From Anoplolepis gracilipes (lineage: Eukaryota > Arthropoda > Insecta > Hymenoptera > Formicidae): a DNA stretch of 64,000 nucleotides. Location: the NCBI RefSeq assembly GCF_047496725.1, contig NC_132977.1, positions 11,206,501 to 11,270,500 of the forward strand. Reading direction: 5' to 3'. The notes under the pieces are model-generated. The model ran no database searches and was not told the DNA's origin. It worked only from the letters and a program-made list of their open reading frames with translations. Both the position numbers and the translations under genes were made by a program. Shown here piece after piece: positions 1 through 13,270 of the stretch (the stretch's first letter is position 1; each line of letters opens with the position of its first letter).

Positions 1-1461
1 ATACAGCATATTACATACATATATATTTCACGATTATGTATAATTTAATTAAACAATATATATTATACCAAAAATGTCCTGCTAGAGAATATATTTATAT
101 GTTTACATTAATACTTATATACATATAATGTTTAGACTTCAAAAAATAATATACGTTTTTCTATGCATTGCATCTTGGATGTGTCAAAATAAATAAATTA
201 TTTGCAATGCAGAAATGTTGTATTTTGAAACATTTATCTTAAAAGTCAATTGACTACTATAATTGGACAATTACGAAACATTACTCTCAAAAGCTCGAGT
301 ACTAGAAGAGTACTGACCGCGTTGGTTCGAAAGGCACTTTACAGAAGGTAAAAACCTTTCTGGAGACTCCTTGTTGATTTATGAAATATGAAACATTGTT
401 TACACTATATTTTAATTTATCAATTACTTAAATGATTATGTCTTTATTTAAGGGGAAATTAGAAGAATTAGATCAAGTAATGTTTGAAAAAGAATAACAT
501 TTTGTCACAATCGAATGACTGCTTTATAGTAATAACTGTATAAGTATAGGATAAATCGTGCGTAGCATTGAAAATTCATGATACCAAGAAAACGACAGAC
601 TTAGTTTAGTGTAATACTAATAAATGATATATATGTGTGTTTCTGTTGTAATTCTCTTCCCATAATTTCCAATTAATTTCCTTCATTGACTTTTTCTAAG
701 AAATTTAAAGAATCAGTAAAGGTTACGAATTATGCATCTGATAAATAATTATAAAATATATTACACTGTTTTTAAATTATATATACCATTATAATTTATA
801 TAAAAATATACATATTGACGTTTGCTATTATTTTTTATGTCATGTGAGTCAGAATATGACCGTAGGGCTTTCACGATTAACAACCGCTTGCAACGTTACT
901 TGGATGTTCGACTTGAGATGCTATACCTGGTGGCGTGTCATTAATTAATTGCGAATGTATCGAAATATCCAAGATCGTCGGATGTAGTTTGCGCGTCTTG
1001 AACCACCTGCCGTGACGAGACAGCGTCTGTCAACAGTAGGGAACTTCAAGGGGTTTCGGCAAGTCGGGTGGAAGGGAGGACGCGGTTAGGGTGGATGCTG
1101 GTTACGGAGCCCGACGCGCACTTAAATATTAACAGTGTACTCAGCGGATACATTAGTAACGCCGGAACGACTTGTACACATGGTAGGAAATCACTTGGTT
1201 TTACTTACCTATCTATCTACCGTCGAAATGTAAATCGCGGGAAACGAATGTCAAAAGACACCGATTAACGTCGTTAAAGAGCACGCAAACCATTGGCGGA
1301 AAATTAAAACGAATTACTGATAGATATTTCTCCGTAAATACTTTGGACCTTTAAATTTATCATATTTTTTGCATAATAAATTGAGAGAGATATATTGAAG
1401 AAAATATATATCTTTTGCACAGAGAAATCTTAAAAATTTAAGATAGATTTTTTAATTGTAA
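1..1461. other. Non-coding; GC-richer block about 850-1290
   Basis: AT-rich DNA with a unique, better-balanced block (about 850-1290) containing TTAATTAATTG homeodomain-like sites. No gene is supported. Confidence 0.5.
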
Positions 1462-1465
1462 TTAA

Positions 1466-1730
1466 CCCTTACTCCGTATTGTTATTTTTAGCACCTTCTA
1501 ACTGTACAGGTTGGTCAGCGTATTTTCGATAAGTTTATTAATATGTAAAAGTGTTTTAAAAAATCTGAAAAAATGTATATACCTTCTTTGAACATTCTAA
1601 ATAAAGACTAAAATAATAAATTTGCAAAATAATTTACTTAAATATATTATTTTATGATTAATTGTTTTCGAGAAATGGACGTTGTTAGAAAAATCACAGA
1701 CAAAAATGATCCATCAGTACGGCATAAGGG
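1466..1730 (+). mobile_element. TTAA-flanked MITE, copy 1 (piggyBac-like ends)
   Basis: The 265-bp element begins CCCTTACTCCGTATTG and ends with the inverted CAGTACGGCATAAGGG, giving about 16-bp imperfect terminal inverted repeats starting with CCC. It is flanked on both sides by TTAA (1462-1465 and 1731-1734). TTAA target duplication with CCC...GGG ends is the hallmark of piggyBac-type transposons. There is no transposase, so it would have been mobilised in trans. It is closely related to the copy at 19271-19545. Confidence 0.85.
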
Positions 1731-1734
1731 TTAA

Positions 1735-3540
1735 GATATATGTGAGTACACACAGTATGTGAATAGACAGACGTGAAAAATTCATCTAATGAATATTATG
1801 TAATATTTTATATCTTTACTCTTTTTCATCGTATTATGATTATCGGCTTCGGTTCTCTGTATTACGTTAATAACGATATCGAGAGCGCTTATCAAAGAAC
1901 ACTTTGCGTAAGCAAGATACATAGGAGCTAAAATTGATTTAACGCTGTTACACGTAATTCAAAATGTATGCATATTGCACGCGATACGTGATACACCACA
2001 TATTGCAGGTTTCCTTTTCAAAAGCGAATATACTCGCTCAACTGCAAAAAGCGCGCAACAGTCATAACGTGTCATTCAAGCGTCCCGTAAAAAAGCTGAT
2101 CTAAAAAAGAGAGTCTATACGGAACACCGGGGCTGTTTCACGATCGCATCCCCGCAATGAGCTCACGTTGAATGAGATTAAAGCCTTCGTGGACCACTGT
2201 ATGTAACTCGGATAGACGCGTCGTCCTTGTGCCAATAGCATTCACGTTCCATCCACCCTGCTGGCCTTTCTCCCTCCTTCACCTTTCCCCCTCTCGCCTT
2301 TCCTCTTGCCCATCACCGAGCGCCGAGAGCGGAAATAGGATGAAAGTGGAAAGATTAAAAGGGGCGGCGGGCTTAATGAGACAGCCGGTTGTTTCGAAGC
2401 GCGGCTATATACGCGGATACGATACTTCCCGGGTTCAAGTATTAATGAAATCGATACCGACGCCGGATAATGATCAGCTAACGATTTCAATGGTGGCTGT
2501 CTGAAAAATGCGCGGCCTCCGCCGCTTTTGTTATAAACGCGAATAAAAGCGCGAACCGGCGTTAATTGCTCGATGACGCGACGATATATAGTCGTCTGTG
2601 ATCGATGAACGAGTTTGAGAATTTTTTCGTGAGTTGGGCTATATTTATCTATTCATCGACAAAAATTTCGCCTCCTTTTACCATGAGTTTTGGATCATTT
2701 CGCGTAAGAATTATCTTTTGATATGTTAATTATTTTGGACACTATTTTATACTCTAAATATATTTATTATACATATATATATATATATATTTAATTGAAA
2801 TATATTTATATGTTATAGATCAATGCTGCAACTCTTGTCTACAACAATTTGGATATAACTTTGCCGTGTGGTAAGTTTTAAATCATCTTTTATTTTTATT
2901 TTGAGGTAATGCATTTGAAAGTTATGTCAGATTAATTTATAAAAAATATACACAGAAGAGACAAAGAATGGAAAAGACGGAAAAAATTGAAGATTTTTTT
3001 CCGATGATTATATATAACAATTTTAATTTGCAATGTGATACAGTGATAAAAGAAAGATATTTTCTTATAATTATTCTTGAAAATTGCTTAATAATATCTA
3101 ACATTATCATTTATTTATATGTCATTATTAAATTTGAAAAATTAAATTTTGAAGATAAGTACATACGATAAAAAATGTATATATAAATAAATGTCATAAA
3201 AATCCATTACATTAAAATGGAAGCTAAAACAGAGATTAGCAGATATTGGGCATATATTTAATCATCACATATGTTTTATGCAAAACGGAATATTAATTAA
3301 GAATTACAAATTGTTTGAAATTTACAGGAAATTTAAGTTGGTAGAGATAAATAAGACTATACTTGAAAATATTATTTTATATAGAATATTATTTCACATA
3401 ATACGAAAATTTTCAAATTTTTGAAAGTCTGTTTATTTTTAATAATTCTTTAATAATTTGATTTTATATGATTCGAAACATAGTAAAGTGACATAAGAGC
3501 CACAAATATATTCGAATAGAATATCGCATTGAAAAGAGCC
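1735..3540. other. Non-coding; GC-richer block about 2020-2640
   Basis: The block about 2020-2640 is unique-looking, with TAATGA, TTAATTG and ATCGATA motifs. The open frames over it (both strands) have no recognisable domain. The rest is AT-rich. Confidence 0.5.
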
Positions 3541-3955
3541 TGCCTCACTGTTAATGTTACTGCCTGGCTACTTTATTCCTTTGATATTTTTTATGTCTCA
3601 TTCTTTAATTTCCGCTCAACGATATATCGTACATATAAAAATCTCCAAGCTCGCGTTATACGAAACTAGATGTATCCGAGCTATCATCAGTGATTTAATG
3701 ACAGCTGGTGTTTGTCGTTTGCTTTCGATCACGTTGAAAGGCATGCGAACCGATTTGCGAATGATGCATGTGGTTGCAAATGCCGAATTAGATCTGGAAA
3801 TGAGGTCGCCGCCAATGCAACTGACATTCTCGTTATGTGTGACGTCGACCAGTAACATTACGTCGTGCGTAATCGGATTTACAATACTTTGTATAATATG
3901 CGGATTAGTCCAAACATTTACAGCTCCGCTCGTAACTCCCACGCTGCCGTGAGTG
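3541..3955. other. Block open on both strands, not recognised
   Basis: A 132-codon plus frame (3554-3952) and a 108-codon minus frame (3942-3616) overlap here. Base composition changes abruptly against the flanks. Neither translation shows a domain I know and no splice context is evident, so I do not call a gene. It could be a decayed transposon or gene fragment. Confidence 0.35.
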
Positions 3956-4012
3956 CCGCAAAATTACACGATATTCCATTACTACGTATATAACATTGAT
4001 TTAGAAAAGTAT

Positions 4013-4040
4013 CCCCCCCCCTCTCTCTCTCTCTCTCTCT
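4013..4040. repeat. C9 followed by (CT)10
   Basis: A homopolymer C run passes directly into a CT microsatellite. Confidence 0.95.
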
Positions 4041-4080
4041 TTCTCGTATTTATATATTCCGTTGCCAATGACACATGCGC

Positions 4081-5640
4081 AACATATATGTCGAATCAAA
4101 ATGAGAATACAACTTGATTGCCATTTTTCGTAACGAACAATGTCGTACATGTCTCATGTCTACGAGTATAACAGCGTGATAATCTCTCGCATCGTTGAGT
4201 TTTCAATTTACGATCACAATCCATTATACCAGCCGCGTAACATTCACTACGTGGATGTGAAACAACTATCGTAATAAAAAGCAGTCGCGTTTGTTGGAGA
4301 AGGAAGGAAAACAAGCGTAAATAAAAACACGTTTGTATCGTACCGATCGTGAGGATACCTATCGAGGTGCTTCGCTGACAATTATTGACTTGGAGCGGAA
4401 GGGAAGAAAGATAAAGCCAATATCGTCGATACAGTCGAATGGAGAGTTAGTGCGCCCGGTCCAGTGAACACCCGACGATCTGTAACTTGCGGTTGGAAAA
4501 ACCAACAGTTTAAACGGCGCCGAAAGAGTGCAGCGCAACCGGCGCGAGTCAAATTTTATTCGAAAAATAACAATTGCAAAAACTAACAACCAAAGCAAAA
4601 CAAACGGGCAGGTGCGTCTATTTTAAAACAATGTTTCCACCTCCGGTTTCCATCTCCGGTTATTTCCTGAAAAGATCGCGCGATTGGATCGAGCGAAACT
4701 TGGCGGCAAGCTCGGAACTCTCCGCGCAAAAGGTAAAAAATTCTCTCGTATAATTTATCGTCGTAGGACGAAAGGTGAAATTCCGACGAAATTTGTCGTC
4801 GTGGCCAAGGTAAATTCTACGGTGATCCCCGATTGGGATCGCGATGGACGACTATTCCCTCCAGGTTCCGAGAATCCGGGTAGGATCTTCCTTTTCGCGA
4901 GCGTGAGACGAAAAAGGCGGAAAATGCCGATATCTCGCGTCCACAAACGCAGCGTTGTGCTCTCTGTGCAGATGCAAGCAGAGAGGAACGGCAGATCTAA
5001 ACGAGCGTTCGTCACCCCCTCGAAATGGATTTTGAGAGGGACGAGAGTTTGGCCGGACTGAAAATAATCGCGAATAAACATACGTATGTATGCGGCACGT
5101 ATAGTCATACGGCATACGGAATTTTGAAGGGACGAAAGTTGCTCGAATTTTCGACCTGGACCCATTATCCACATCGTGCATCTCTCGTGAATACTTGTTT
5201 GTCTAACATACGTATGCGCGTGTATGTACATATATTCGGCCGTCCACGCGCGCACGTTGCGTGTTGCGTGTTGCGTGACGTGGCGTCGTCGTCGCTCTAA
5301 CATACGTGCTTGCGAAAGCCGCGCGTTGCGTGTGGGGGATACGAGGATGCAAATATTAATGATCGGTCCCCAATGAACTAGGAATACATAATGCTTATTT
5401 GCATGACACCCCCGCACACCACCGTGCGCCGAGCTTAGTTAATCATTCGCACGCTCTGATGTTTGCCGAACTCGCATTGCGCGTACACGCTCGTCCACAA
5501 ATCACTCCGGGCCGAGCGGCGGTTAACAAATCGATAATTGTTTAATGATTTATGGGATAGTTAAGAAGAATTGCTCCACCGCCGATAAGATTTGATTAAT
5601 CGGTCTCGGCGGATCCGAGTTTGCTTTTTTTTTTTTTGTT
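4081..5640. other. GC-rich unique block, candidate regulatory DNA
   Basis: Long overlapping open frames on both strands (up to 220 codons on minus) lack domains and arise from low stop density. The 5480-5620 part (GTTAACAAATCGATAATTG, then TTTAATGATTTATGGG, then GATTAATCGG) is rich in homeodomain-like motifs and resembles a conserved enhancer. Conservation cannot be tested here. Confidence 0.4.
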
Positions 5641-5894
5641 TTTTTCTCTTCTGGCGGTTTAGTATGTCGGAATCCGGAACGCGTTATAAATATTTAAATA
5701 AATTATTGAATTTACACACACATATATATATATATCATGTAATTTAAAAATATATCTCTGATGTTAAAACCTATTTTTACAATAAAAGTTATCTTAATTC
5801 TTTCCAGAAATAGTAGATGCCGTAATGCGATTCAGAAATGGATTCAGTTTTGTTTAAGCATTTAATTGGGCACGGTGGCGACCGTATTTAAATA

Positions 5895-5946
5895 AAATAT
5901 TTGAATATTTGAATATTTCGAATATTTGAAGTTTTTGAATATTTTA
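5895..5946. repeat. Short tandem repeat (TTTGAATAT)n
   Basis: About five diverged copies of a 9-base TTGAATATT-like unit. Confidence 0.6.
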
Positions 5947-6460
5947 TTGCGAAATATATAAAAAAATATAAAGATTGACGGAGCATGGCCATCGGCGGCG
6001 GCTGTGCATTTAAAAATCCGCGGCACACACAGGAGCAAAGTGCATCCATAAAAAGTTGTCGGCGTATTTTATAAAGCTTTACATAACAATTATTTTATAA
6101 TTCAAAAGTGGCGTTTTGAATTTCACGTTAAATGCTTTATTTATATGCCATCGCTCGAAGACTCGACGGCAGACGTACATACGTGTAGAATTTTAATTGG
6201 TCGGCCGCCATCCAATTAATTCTGTTTCAATATTTCTGCTTCCGAGTGCAACATTGCGTAACGCGGGGCGCAATTATCGAGGGACTTTTCGGTGTAGCCT
6301 GACCGGAGGATTCTCTGAATCATTAGTACACACAGACGCGTCTATATAAATAATATCATATTCCTGAAAAAATGTAGAGAATTTTTTAATGAGACATTTC
6401 GATTAATCAATATCATTAGTAGGCTACAGAAAATCGTATTTCTGGTTCACCTATTCAACG
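5947..6460. other. Unique block, candidate regulatory DNA
   Basis: The 5980-6300 stretch mixes GC-rich pieces with TTTATAAAGC, TTTATTTATATG and CCAATTAATTC motifs. No reading frame. Confidence 0.35.
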
Positions 6461-6469
6461 TGTTATTAC

Positions 6470-6695
6470 GTGTTATTATACATGGAGAAAATTTTATATT
6501 AAAAATTACTGTGGTTCATTAGGAATCATTCTAAAGTAAAGTGCTACGTAAAATTATAAAAATTACATCAATTTTTACAATTTTACGTAGCACTTTAACT
6601 TAGAGTGATCCCTAATGATCCACAGTTACTGCATATCATCGTAATTTTTAATATAAAATTTTCTCCGTGTAATTCGTTATCAATAACACTCTATA
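6470..6695. mobile_element. Long near-perfect hairpin (foldback MITE-like)
   Basis: The left arm from about 6470 (GTTATTATACATGGAG...) pairs over roughly 100 bases with the right arm ending about 6695. The centre is at about 6567-6572, between ATTATAAAAATT and AATTTTTACAATTTTACG. Mismatches and small indels are scattered; the inner 30 bp (AAAGTGCTACGTAAAATT) is almost perfect. There is no coding capacity. I did not identify a clean target duplication. Confidence 0.7.
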
Positions 6696-6699
6696 ATTT

Positions 6700-9190
6700 T
6701 AATAATTCAATTCTCAAAGAAGAGATAGAACGAGAGAGAATCTTTTTAAAGTTTCATTTTCTGTCTCATATAATGCCACAGCGCGCGGAAATAATAGAGA
6801 GAGATTCAAATAAATAGAAAGAAAAATAATATTTTTCAAGCTCTCGAAGATTGCGAAGGTAGAGGAAAATCCTTACGATCTAGTCGAGGAACGAGCAGTA
6901 TTTTCTCAACAGGCTGAACGAAAAGACGTCGTGAAGTCGTCGACGTCGTATCTGGAGAACTCTGTGAACAGGCAGGCAAGCACGTGACTTTTCCACGTGC
7001 AGCGAGCGACGATGTACGATGACAATTTTCACGTCGTTCGGCGGTAACGGCGGGAAAAGGTGGTAGCCGCAGAGACACGAAGATTACCCCCTAGTAGAGA
7101 AAGTTGCGTAAAACGAGCTTCGGTAATGGTCGACATCGCCGCTAAAGCTCGAGTACGCGACTCGCTTTTGATGTGGTCGCCTCAATGGGACTCTACACAT
7201 GTCGTTCGTACTCCTCGTGTAGCGTACGATGAAGGAAAGGAGCGAAAGGGAGGAAGGGAGGATGAGAGAGAAGCGCGTCCCCATACAAGAGAGGAGCTTA
7301 CCCCGTCCGAGTACTTTGATGCTATCCGGAAGGGGGTTTGTTAGGACGAGGCCACTCGTTTGATGTGGCTAACCATATTTGCCATGAGATTGAGCACGCG
7401 AGGTGAGAAGAAGGCGCGACATTACCGTTTTCTCGCTCTCATGGCATCTTAAGATTTTCTCCGAGCGACAGGTAAATGGTGAGAGAGAGAGAGACAGAGA
7501 GACAGAGAGGGAGAGGGAGAGCGAAAGAGAAAGAAATAGATGCTGTGTGGTGTGTTAACGTAACACTCGTAATCGAAATTATCGTCGGATAACGATGATA
7601 ACCGCGTGATAACTGTAAAAGAGACCGTACACGTTTTCCCGTAATGGCGAAGCTATACAATCAAAAATGTAAATTGGAAATATAGAGACCACGTACCATG
7701 TTTGTGTATACAAATTTTACTTAGAAGAATTTTCACATTTTCGTATAGAGATCATTGTGAAACATTAAAGAAACGTTTGTGCACAAATTGGAGAATATAT
7801 AAAATTTTATATATTCTTTATTATTAATAAAATTAAAATACACAATGTTTTATATACACGACAAATCGCAAATGCTTTGCTGTCGTAATCCGATAAAGCT
7901 TTTGACGTAACATCAGATAGTTTGATAGTATCTATATCAATACGTAAATATTCGTTAAAAATCCGTTAATTATAAATATGTATATGCAATTATGATTATT
8001 ATTAATATAATAATATAATTATTACAATTAATTATAAATTGATCCTAAATATCTGCAGTAATAAAATATCCACTGTTGGGCGAAATTAATCAAGATTAAA
8101 TTGAGTTGCAATTATGGCGCGTGTATTTTTTTTTTCATTAAATTTCCTTTTAATAAATTTTAAACTTTAGACAATTTCTTTTCACAGTAATTATTTTAAA
8201 GCTTAAATATCCGAAATACAAGAAAGATTTATGTATGCTTCCGTCTATACAGCCGTCGACGGTGGATGCTGTATATACGAATAATGTAGGCGGCATCGCG
8301 GAAAAATAAATCGCGTGAAATGCACAAATGAAATGTACGTAGTTGCATTTTCGATATTTCCGCTGTCGCGATATTCGCGCGAGATGACGTAATTATAGAA
8401 ACGGAATACGTTGTAAGGTATCCTCGTTTCATTCTCACGGGCTCTCTCTCTCTCGCTTCTTCTCTCTCTTCACTTGAATGCGATAAATTTTTTGCGATAG
8501 AGAAGTGTGGAAAATATACTGGAATCATACTGCCGAGATGTCGAAGTAGTTTCTGTCGCGTGCGCACACACGCCAGGTGGTCACAGGAAAAAAAGGAATG
8601 ATGGTCGTAGGATGAATTTAAAAAATACTTGTGAAAAAACTAGTGGCGCACGGTTTAGAGAGTTTCAAAATTTTATTCAAATATCTATGCATATACTTAT
8701 CTCCTTCCAACGTCGTACAATTCTTCGCCGCGATTCCCTCTCTTCTCTCTCTCTCTCTCTTTCTAACTTTTTCATTCGTGGACTGAGCATGCACGTCAAA
8801 TATTTTTTTTTTTTTTTTTTTTATTATGGTATCTTGCTTTTCTTTCTTGATTCTGCACGTATATATAAATATTTTCTTTAATGTGGTTTAATTTTGATAA
8901 ACAAAAACGTTTACTAGTAAAAAAAAAAAAATTGACTTAATAATCATAATAACGTCTTTAGAAAATATAAATATGTAATTTTAAATTTCGTTTAACTTTA
9001 CATACAAACGTTTCTCTTTTTAATACATAATAATTACATTTATCAATTTAAGCAAATAAATATTGTAAGTTAATATCTTGTATGTAAATTTACACTCAAT
9101 AAACAAATTTAATATAATGCAATAATTATATTCAAAATCATAACAACATAACTGCTAACGATGTACGATTTTAAAACAATGTGTTGGTCA
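6700..9190. other. Non-coding; GC-richer 6840-7660 then AT-rich
   Basis: 6840-7660 has overlapping antisense open frames with no domains, ending in a GA repeat. 7660-9190 is AT-rich with scattered (CT)n and poly-T (8803-8822). No gene seen. Confidence 0.5.
7481..7540. repeat. GA-rich simple repeat
   Basis: An imperfect (GA)n tract with GACA interruptions, 60 bp. Confidence 0.9.
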
Positions 9191-9910
9191 AAACTATTTA
9201 AACAAACCTTTATGGTTAATCCACGTGATAATACATTGCTTTCGAACATTGGAGAGAGGTGTAGTCATCAATAGCAGAATACGGTTATATTCGCTGCATG
9301 CACGAAAAGGGCGTGAAGACGGCGATGTAAATGGGGAGTGGAAATATCGGAGGAAAATATACGAGACGGAAATAAGAGAAAACGCGGAACGGAAAGAACA
9401 GAACGTTGCGCAGCGCACATCCGCCGCGTGTAACTGGTTCTGGATTATTAGCTATCACGCGTGAGATGCAAGGGACGTACATATAATAAAAAGCCATAAA
9501 GCACGGCGATGGCATCGGGGATTGAAGCGGAAGCCAACCTGTCGAGGACCGGGGGTCCCGTAAACGCGCACAATGGGTCATAAGCGCGGCCGATTTTCAC
9601 CCCCGGCAGCAAAACGCGCGGCGGTACAGGTATAATAATTCGAATCGGTTGGCTAATATCCTCCTCCTTCATCTCCTTTTACCTCTCCCCCATGGGACGT
9701 ACGTCGGTCGATTAAGTGGCCACAGATGGTTAAACGTTACGTTCGATACATCGCCGCGTTTACAGACCGAATGATTCACGCTTTCGAAGGATAGGAGAAC
9801 TTAATTAGGCGGAACCAGTTGCGCACAGTGCCGTTGGGACTGACACGTGACCACCGTGACAGTCGTGTCCGTTATGTGCGACGATTAAAACGTAAGCCGA
9901 TTATTCTTCA
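9191..9910. other. GC-rich unique block, candidate regulatory DNA
   Basis: Contains CAGATG and CACGTG E-box-like sites and ACTTAATTAGG. Short open frames on both strands show no domain. Confidence 0.35.
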
Positions 9911-10571
9911 CTGGTTCTTTTTTTCGAGAAAGATATATGTATACGTTGGAGATGTCTGAAATTAACAATAAAAATGACATATATTTGATATTGATAATTA
10001 TTTCAAAATATTTTGTTAACATATGTATATAAACAATTATTCTGGAAATAATTTAGAAATATATTGGCCAACATAAAAATAATAATTCCAAATTGAATTA
10101 ATATTTGAAAAGATTTGACAATAGATATTTTAATCTCTACTTTACATATACTATATGTTACGAATTTTTTATATAATAGATAGAGATTATAAAAGACAAA
10201 CATTATACATAAAATAAATATCTTTCAAAGTTACTGATATCTTTATATTGTGAGAGATTTGACCACCTCTTTTGTGCTGAAATAATATAAAATTTATTTA
10301 AATATATAATTATAATTTTTGAAATAAAATAAAAATTTTATTATATAAATAAATAAAACTAACAATAAATCAAAACCCAATTTTTATATAAAGACCAGTT
10401 TTTCTGCATAAGAGAAAATTGTGTGACAATTTTCTCGTAGAAGCACTTTTGATATTTTCCACAATAGCGCACTCAATTTTATCCATTTCCATCGTCAAAA
10501 ATTTCTCTACAATAGTTATCAGCACTTTTCAGATTTCAGGTTTCGCATTGTTGCCAGATTCTAAAAATATT

Positions 10572-10597
10572 GAGATATCTCGCATAAGAGATATCTC
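10572..10597. repeat. Two copies of the palindrome GAGATATCTC
   Basis: Self-complementary 10-mers lie at 10572-10581 and 10588-10597, separated by GCATAA. This is a local curiosity in AT-rich DNA. Confidence 0.5.
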
Positions 10598-11182
10598 TCT
10601 AAATTATCTTTTTAATGAAATTGATATAATATCGATTGAATAATATTCTTTTCATCGGGAATTTTATGTCATTAGCGTGTCTCGGCTTATTACATGTTCC
10701 ATTTTAATTATAATCCTCTTGCGTATTAAAACAGCTTTTATTTCGTCCATTTTTGGGTGAGTCAAACTAATGTATCTTTCGTGTTTATATGTAATTACAC
10801 GTATGTAAATTATGGTATGACGTCTGAGCAAATGAGTATCGATCAATTAAAGCACTGACTAATGTTTGAATATTTAAATCGTAATCGCGCATACTGCGGC
10901 AAGGTCCATTTCTCGTAATGCAGATTTAATAATGAGAAATACACACGCGCATTATATCGCGATTCGATGATAAACCATTGATTCGATCGCAGGATAGACT
11001 TAAACGTAAATAATAAATGCGAATAACAAGTCTGCTTATTACGTGTAATATGTTTACATTAATATTAATATTAATATCGTTATGTAATTATATTTATCTA
11101 TTGATTCAAGCTTTTTGATAAATTAACTTTTTGGAGGATTGTTTGCACATCTTTTCACAGAAAATGTATGAAAAATATATTC

Positions 11183-11211
11183 AAATATATATATGTGTGT
11201 GTGTGTGTGTG
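11183..11211. repeat. (AT)n(GT)n compound microsatellite
   Basis: Alternating purine-pyrimidine tract. Confidence 0.9.
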
Positions 11212-11642
11212 AGAAATATTTTAAATAGATTTACAACAACGAACTTAATTATATGATATCAATTTGGCACGTCAAACACTTTGTCGCGCGCGCTTTCAAA
11301 TAAATGCGATTTAATATTGGCGACCATTATCATAATCATAAAAGTGCACACATGGATGCGTAATCCTTTATTCCTACTTATCTACGTTATGTGTTTTCCC
11401 ATTTTCCGTTATTTTCGCTTGACTCTATTGTTATTGTTACTGTCCCCTTCTGGTACATTTTAACTCGCACAGTCGATACTGTGATATCGTTTTCACCGCG
11501 TTCATATCCGACTCTCAGTTCTTTTGTTGATATTATGTGTAAAATTAAATATATCTCTTAATGCGTAAAACTGATAATTCTCTTTTAAAAAATATTATTG
11601 GAATGAGATACAGAGAGAGATGAGACATTATTTTCATCTTGT

Positions 11643-11645
<3 letters not shown>

Positions 11646-11692
<47 letters not shown>
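11646..11692. repeat. (TA)n microsatellite
   Basis: About 23 uninterrupted TA units. Confidence 0.95.
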
Positions 11693-11696
<4 letters not shown>

Positions 11697-12493
11697 GTAG
11701 AATCATGGCCGATTTGTTTAGCAAGAAAAATATTGATCAATATTCAGTCGATTTTTCTGTGACATTTAATATACATTAAAAATATACATTGAGAAAAGAA
11801 GATGTGTATGAATAGATTTCAATTTATAAATAATTAACAATAAAAGTAATTTAAATTTTAATCTTTGGACACATAAAGGTTACCTCGGATAAATGCCGGA
11901 TAAATTTCGAATGAACAAACTCTTAACTCGAGAAGCTAGAATATTTAAATGTTTCAAATATATATATTAAAAGTTGTTCTTATTAAAATTATGAAAGCTA
12001 GCAAAGTTATCAAAAACTCGCGGTGAGTCATTTTCCAGAAATTAACATTCAATTGTCAACTCTAACTCTCATTCTGGATGCTTCTCTCTCTTTTTACCCG
12101 GGCCTCGCTCGGAAGCTGTCTCGTTAATAATTCAGAAATCCATTAAAGCAACGTCAAATATATGTGTGGGACATAATTCCTGCAAATGTACGAAACGAAA
12201 GGGACATTTCGTTCCCCAACGTTTTTCCCTGCGTCCGCTTAATTAGTCTTCATTAACCGCCTTTTTCGCTGAAAAGCGTATAATAAATTCGCTAGTACTG
12301 TAACGAATTATCATTATATATACATTTGTGTATCCGTGAGTGTTTTTCTTTTTTTTTTCTTTTTTTTTTATCTATTTTGATTTTGCGAATTTTATTATTA
12401 GAATCGAAAAATATTGACGAGAGAATGATAAAGGGAGAAAGAGAGAAAGGAGCGAGAGCGAGAGGATGAAAGAGAGAGCATTTAATTGCGTTG

Positions 12494-12523
12494 CCGTAAT
12501 GAATTATGCCACGAGCATTACGG
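12494..12523. repeat. 8-bp inverted repeat CCGTAATG/CATTACGG
   Basis: Exact arms 12494-12501 and 12516-12523 with a 14-base spacer lie about 120 bp from the 12.6 kb hairpin, in the same unique block. Confidence 0.5.
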
Positions 12524-12610
12524 GGAAATCATTCTCGCTGCCGATTTCATTCCGCGAGTCCATGAACCCGAGCGTATTTACTCTAGTCGCTGAGTAAATC
12601 TAGACAGGTC

Positions 12611-12662
12611 ATGGTATTATGCCAAGTGCAGCGCTCTTAGCCGAGCATAAGCATAATACCAT
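12611..12662. repeat. Perfect 12-bp inverted repeat hairpin
   Basis: ATGGTATTATGC (12611-12622) and GCATAATACCAT (12651-12662) are exact reverse complements. The 28-base interval contains a further GCTC/GAGC pair with a 6-base loop. It lies within a GC-richer unique block. It could be an RNA hairpin, a protein-binding palindrome or chance. Confidence 0.6.
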
Positions 12663-13238
12663 AAATCCTTTGTTAACGGCACGCCGCGATGTGGATTGCG
12701 CGCAACCTCAAGCGCTGTATGAGCATCTGCGATATCAAACGCAAACTAACTAATGAATACCGCCCGCTAATAGCGCAATGAGCTTGTATACTGTACCGTT
12801 ACGTCATATGCGCGAGTGATTGTTGTGAAATCCACATTCATCGCATTAATATTAATTTTTCCCACTGTCGTAGGAAAAAGTTTTGCAAAGTTTTCGTACT
12901 TTGATTTTGTACGCGCCGACTATGCGCTGACACGCGCGATAATTCTCTGACGTATCTCCCGTATATACTCTGTCATATATTACTGAGATATCGGACGGCC
13001 GGAACGAATAAATCAGGAAGACAGTCGTTCCGTTAACGCAAGGAAGAATGCATCCCTCGTCCAACTTTGGATAACTTTCACCGATACCCCTACAAGTGCC
13101 CTTCCCATTCTAGTGTCACTGATTCGCATCACTAAACTGCGGTAATTCGTTACGCACATGTGTCCAAATCTAATGGCCGTTCTACTGTGAAAGCTACTTA
13201 ATATTGTGATCGATAGCCTTCTAATCCGTTAAAAGCAA

Positions 13239-13242
<4 letters not shown>

Positions 13243-13270
<28 letters not shown>
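13243..13270. repeat. (TC)14 microsatellite
   Basis: Uninterrupted TC units. Confidence 0.95.

Larger units (their letters stand above)
9911..11990. other. AT-rich non-coding DNA
   Basis: Nothing beyond microsatellites and the 10.57 kb double palindrome. Open frames are short and low-complexity. Confidence 0.6.

Noticed and set aside
4755..5417. 220-codon minus-strand open frame
   Set aside because: Three other frames on both strands are open over the same GC-rich DNA; the translation has no recognisable motif.
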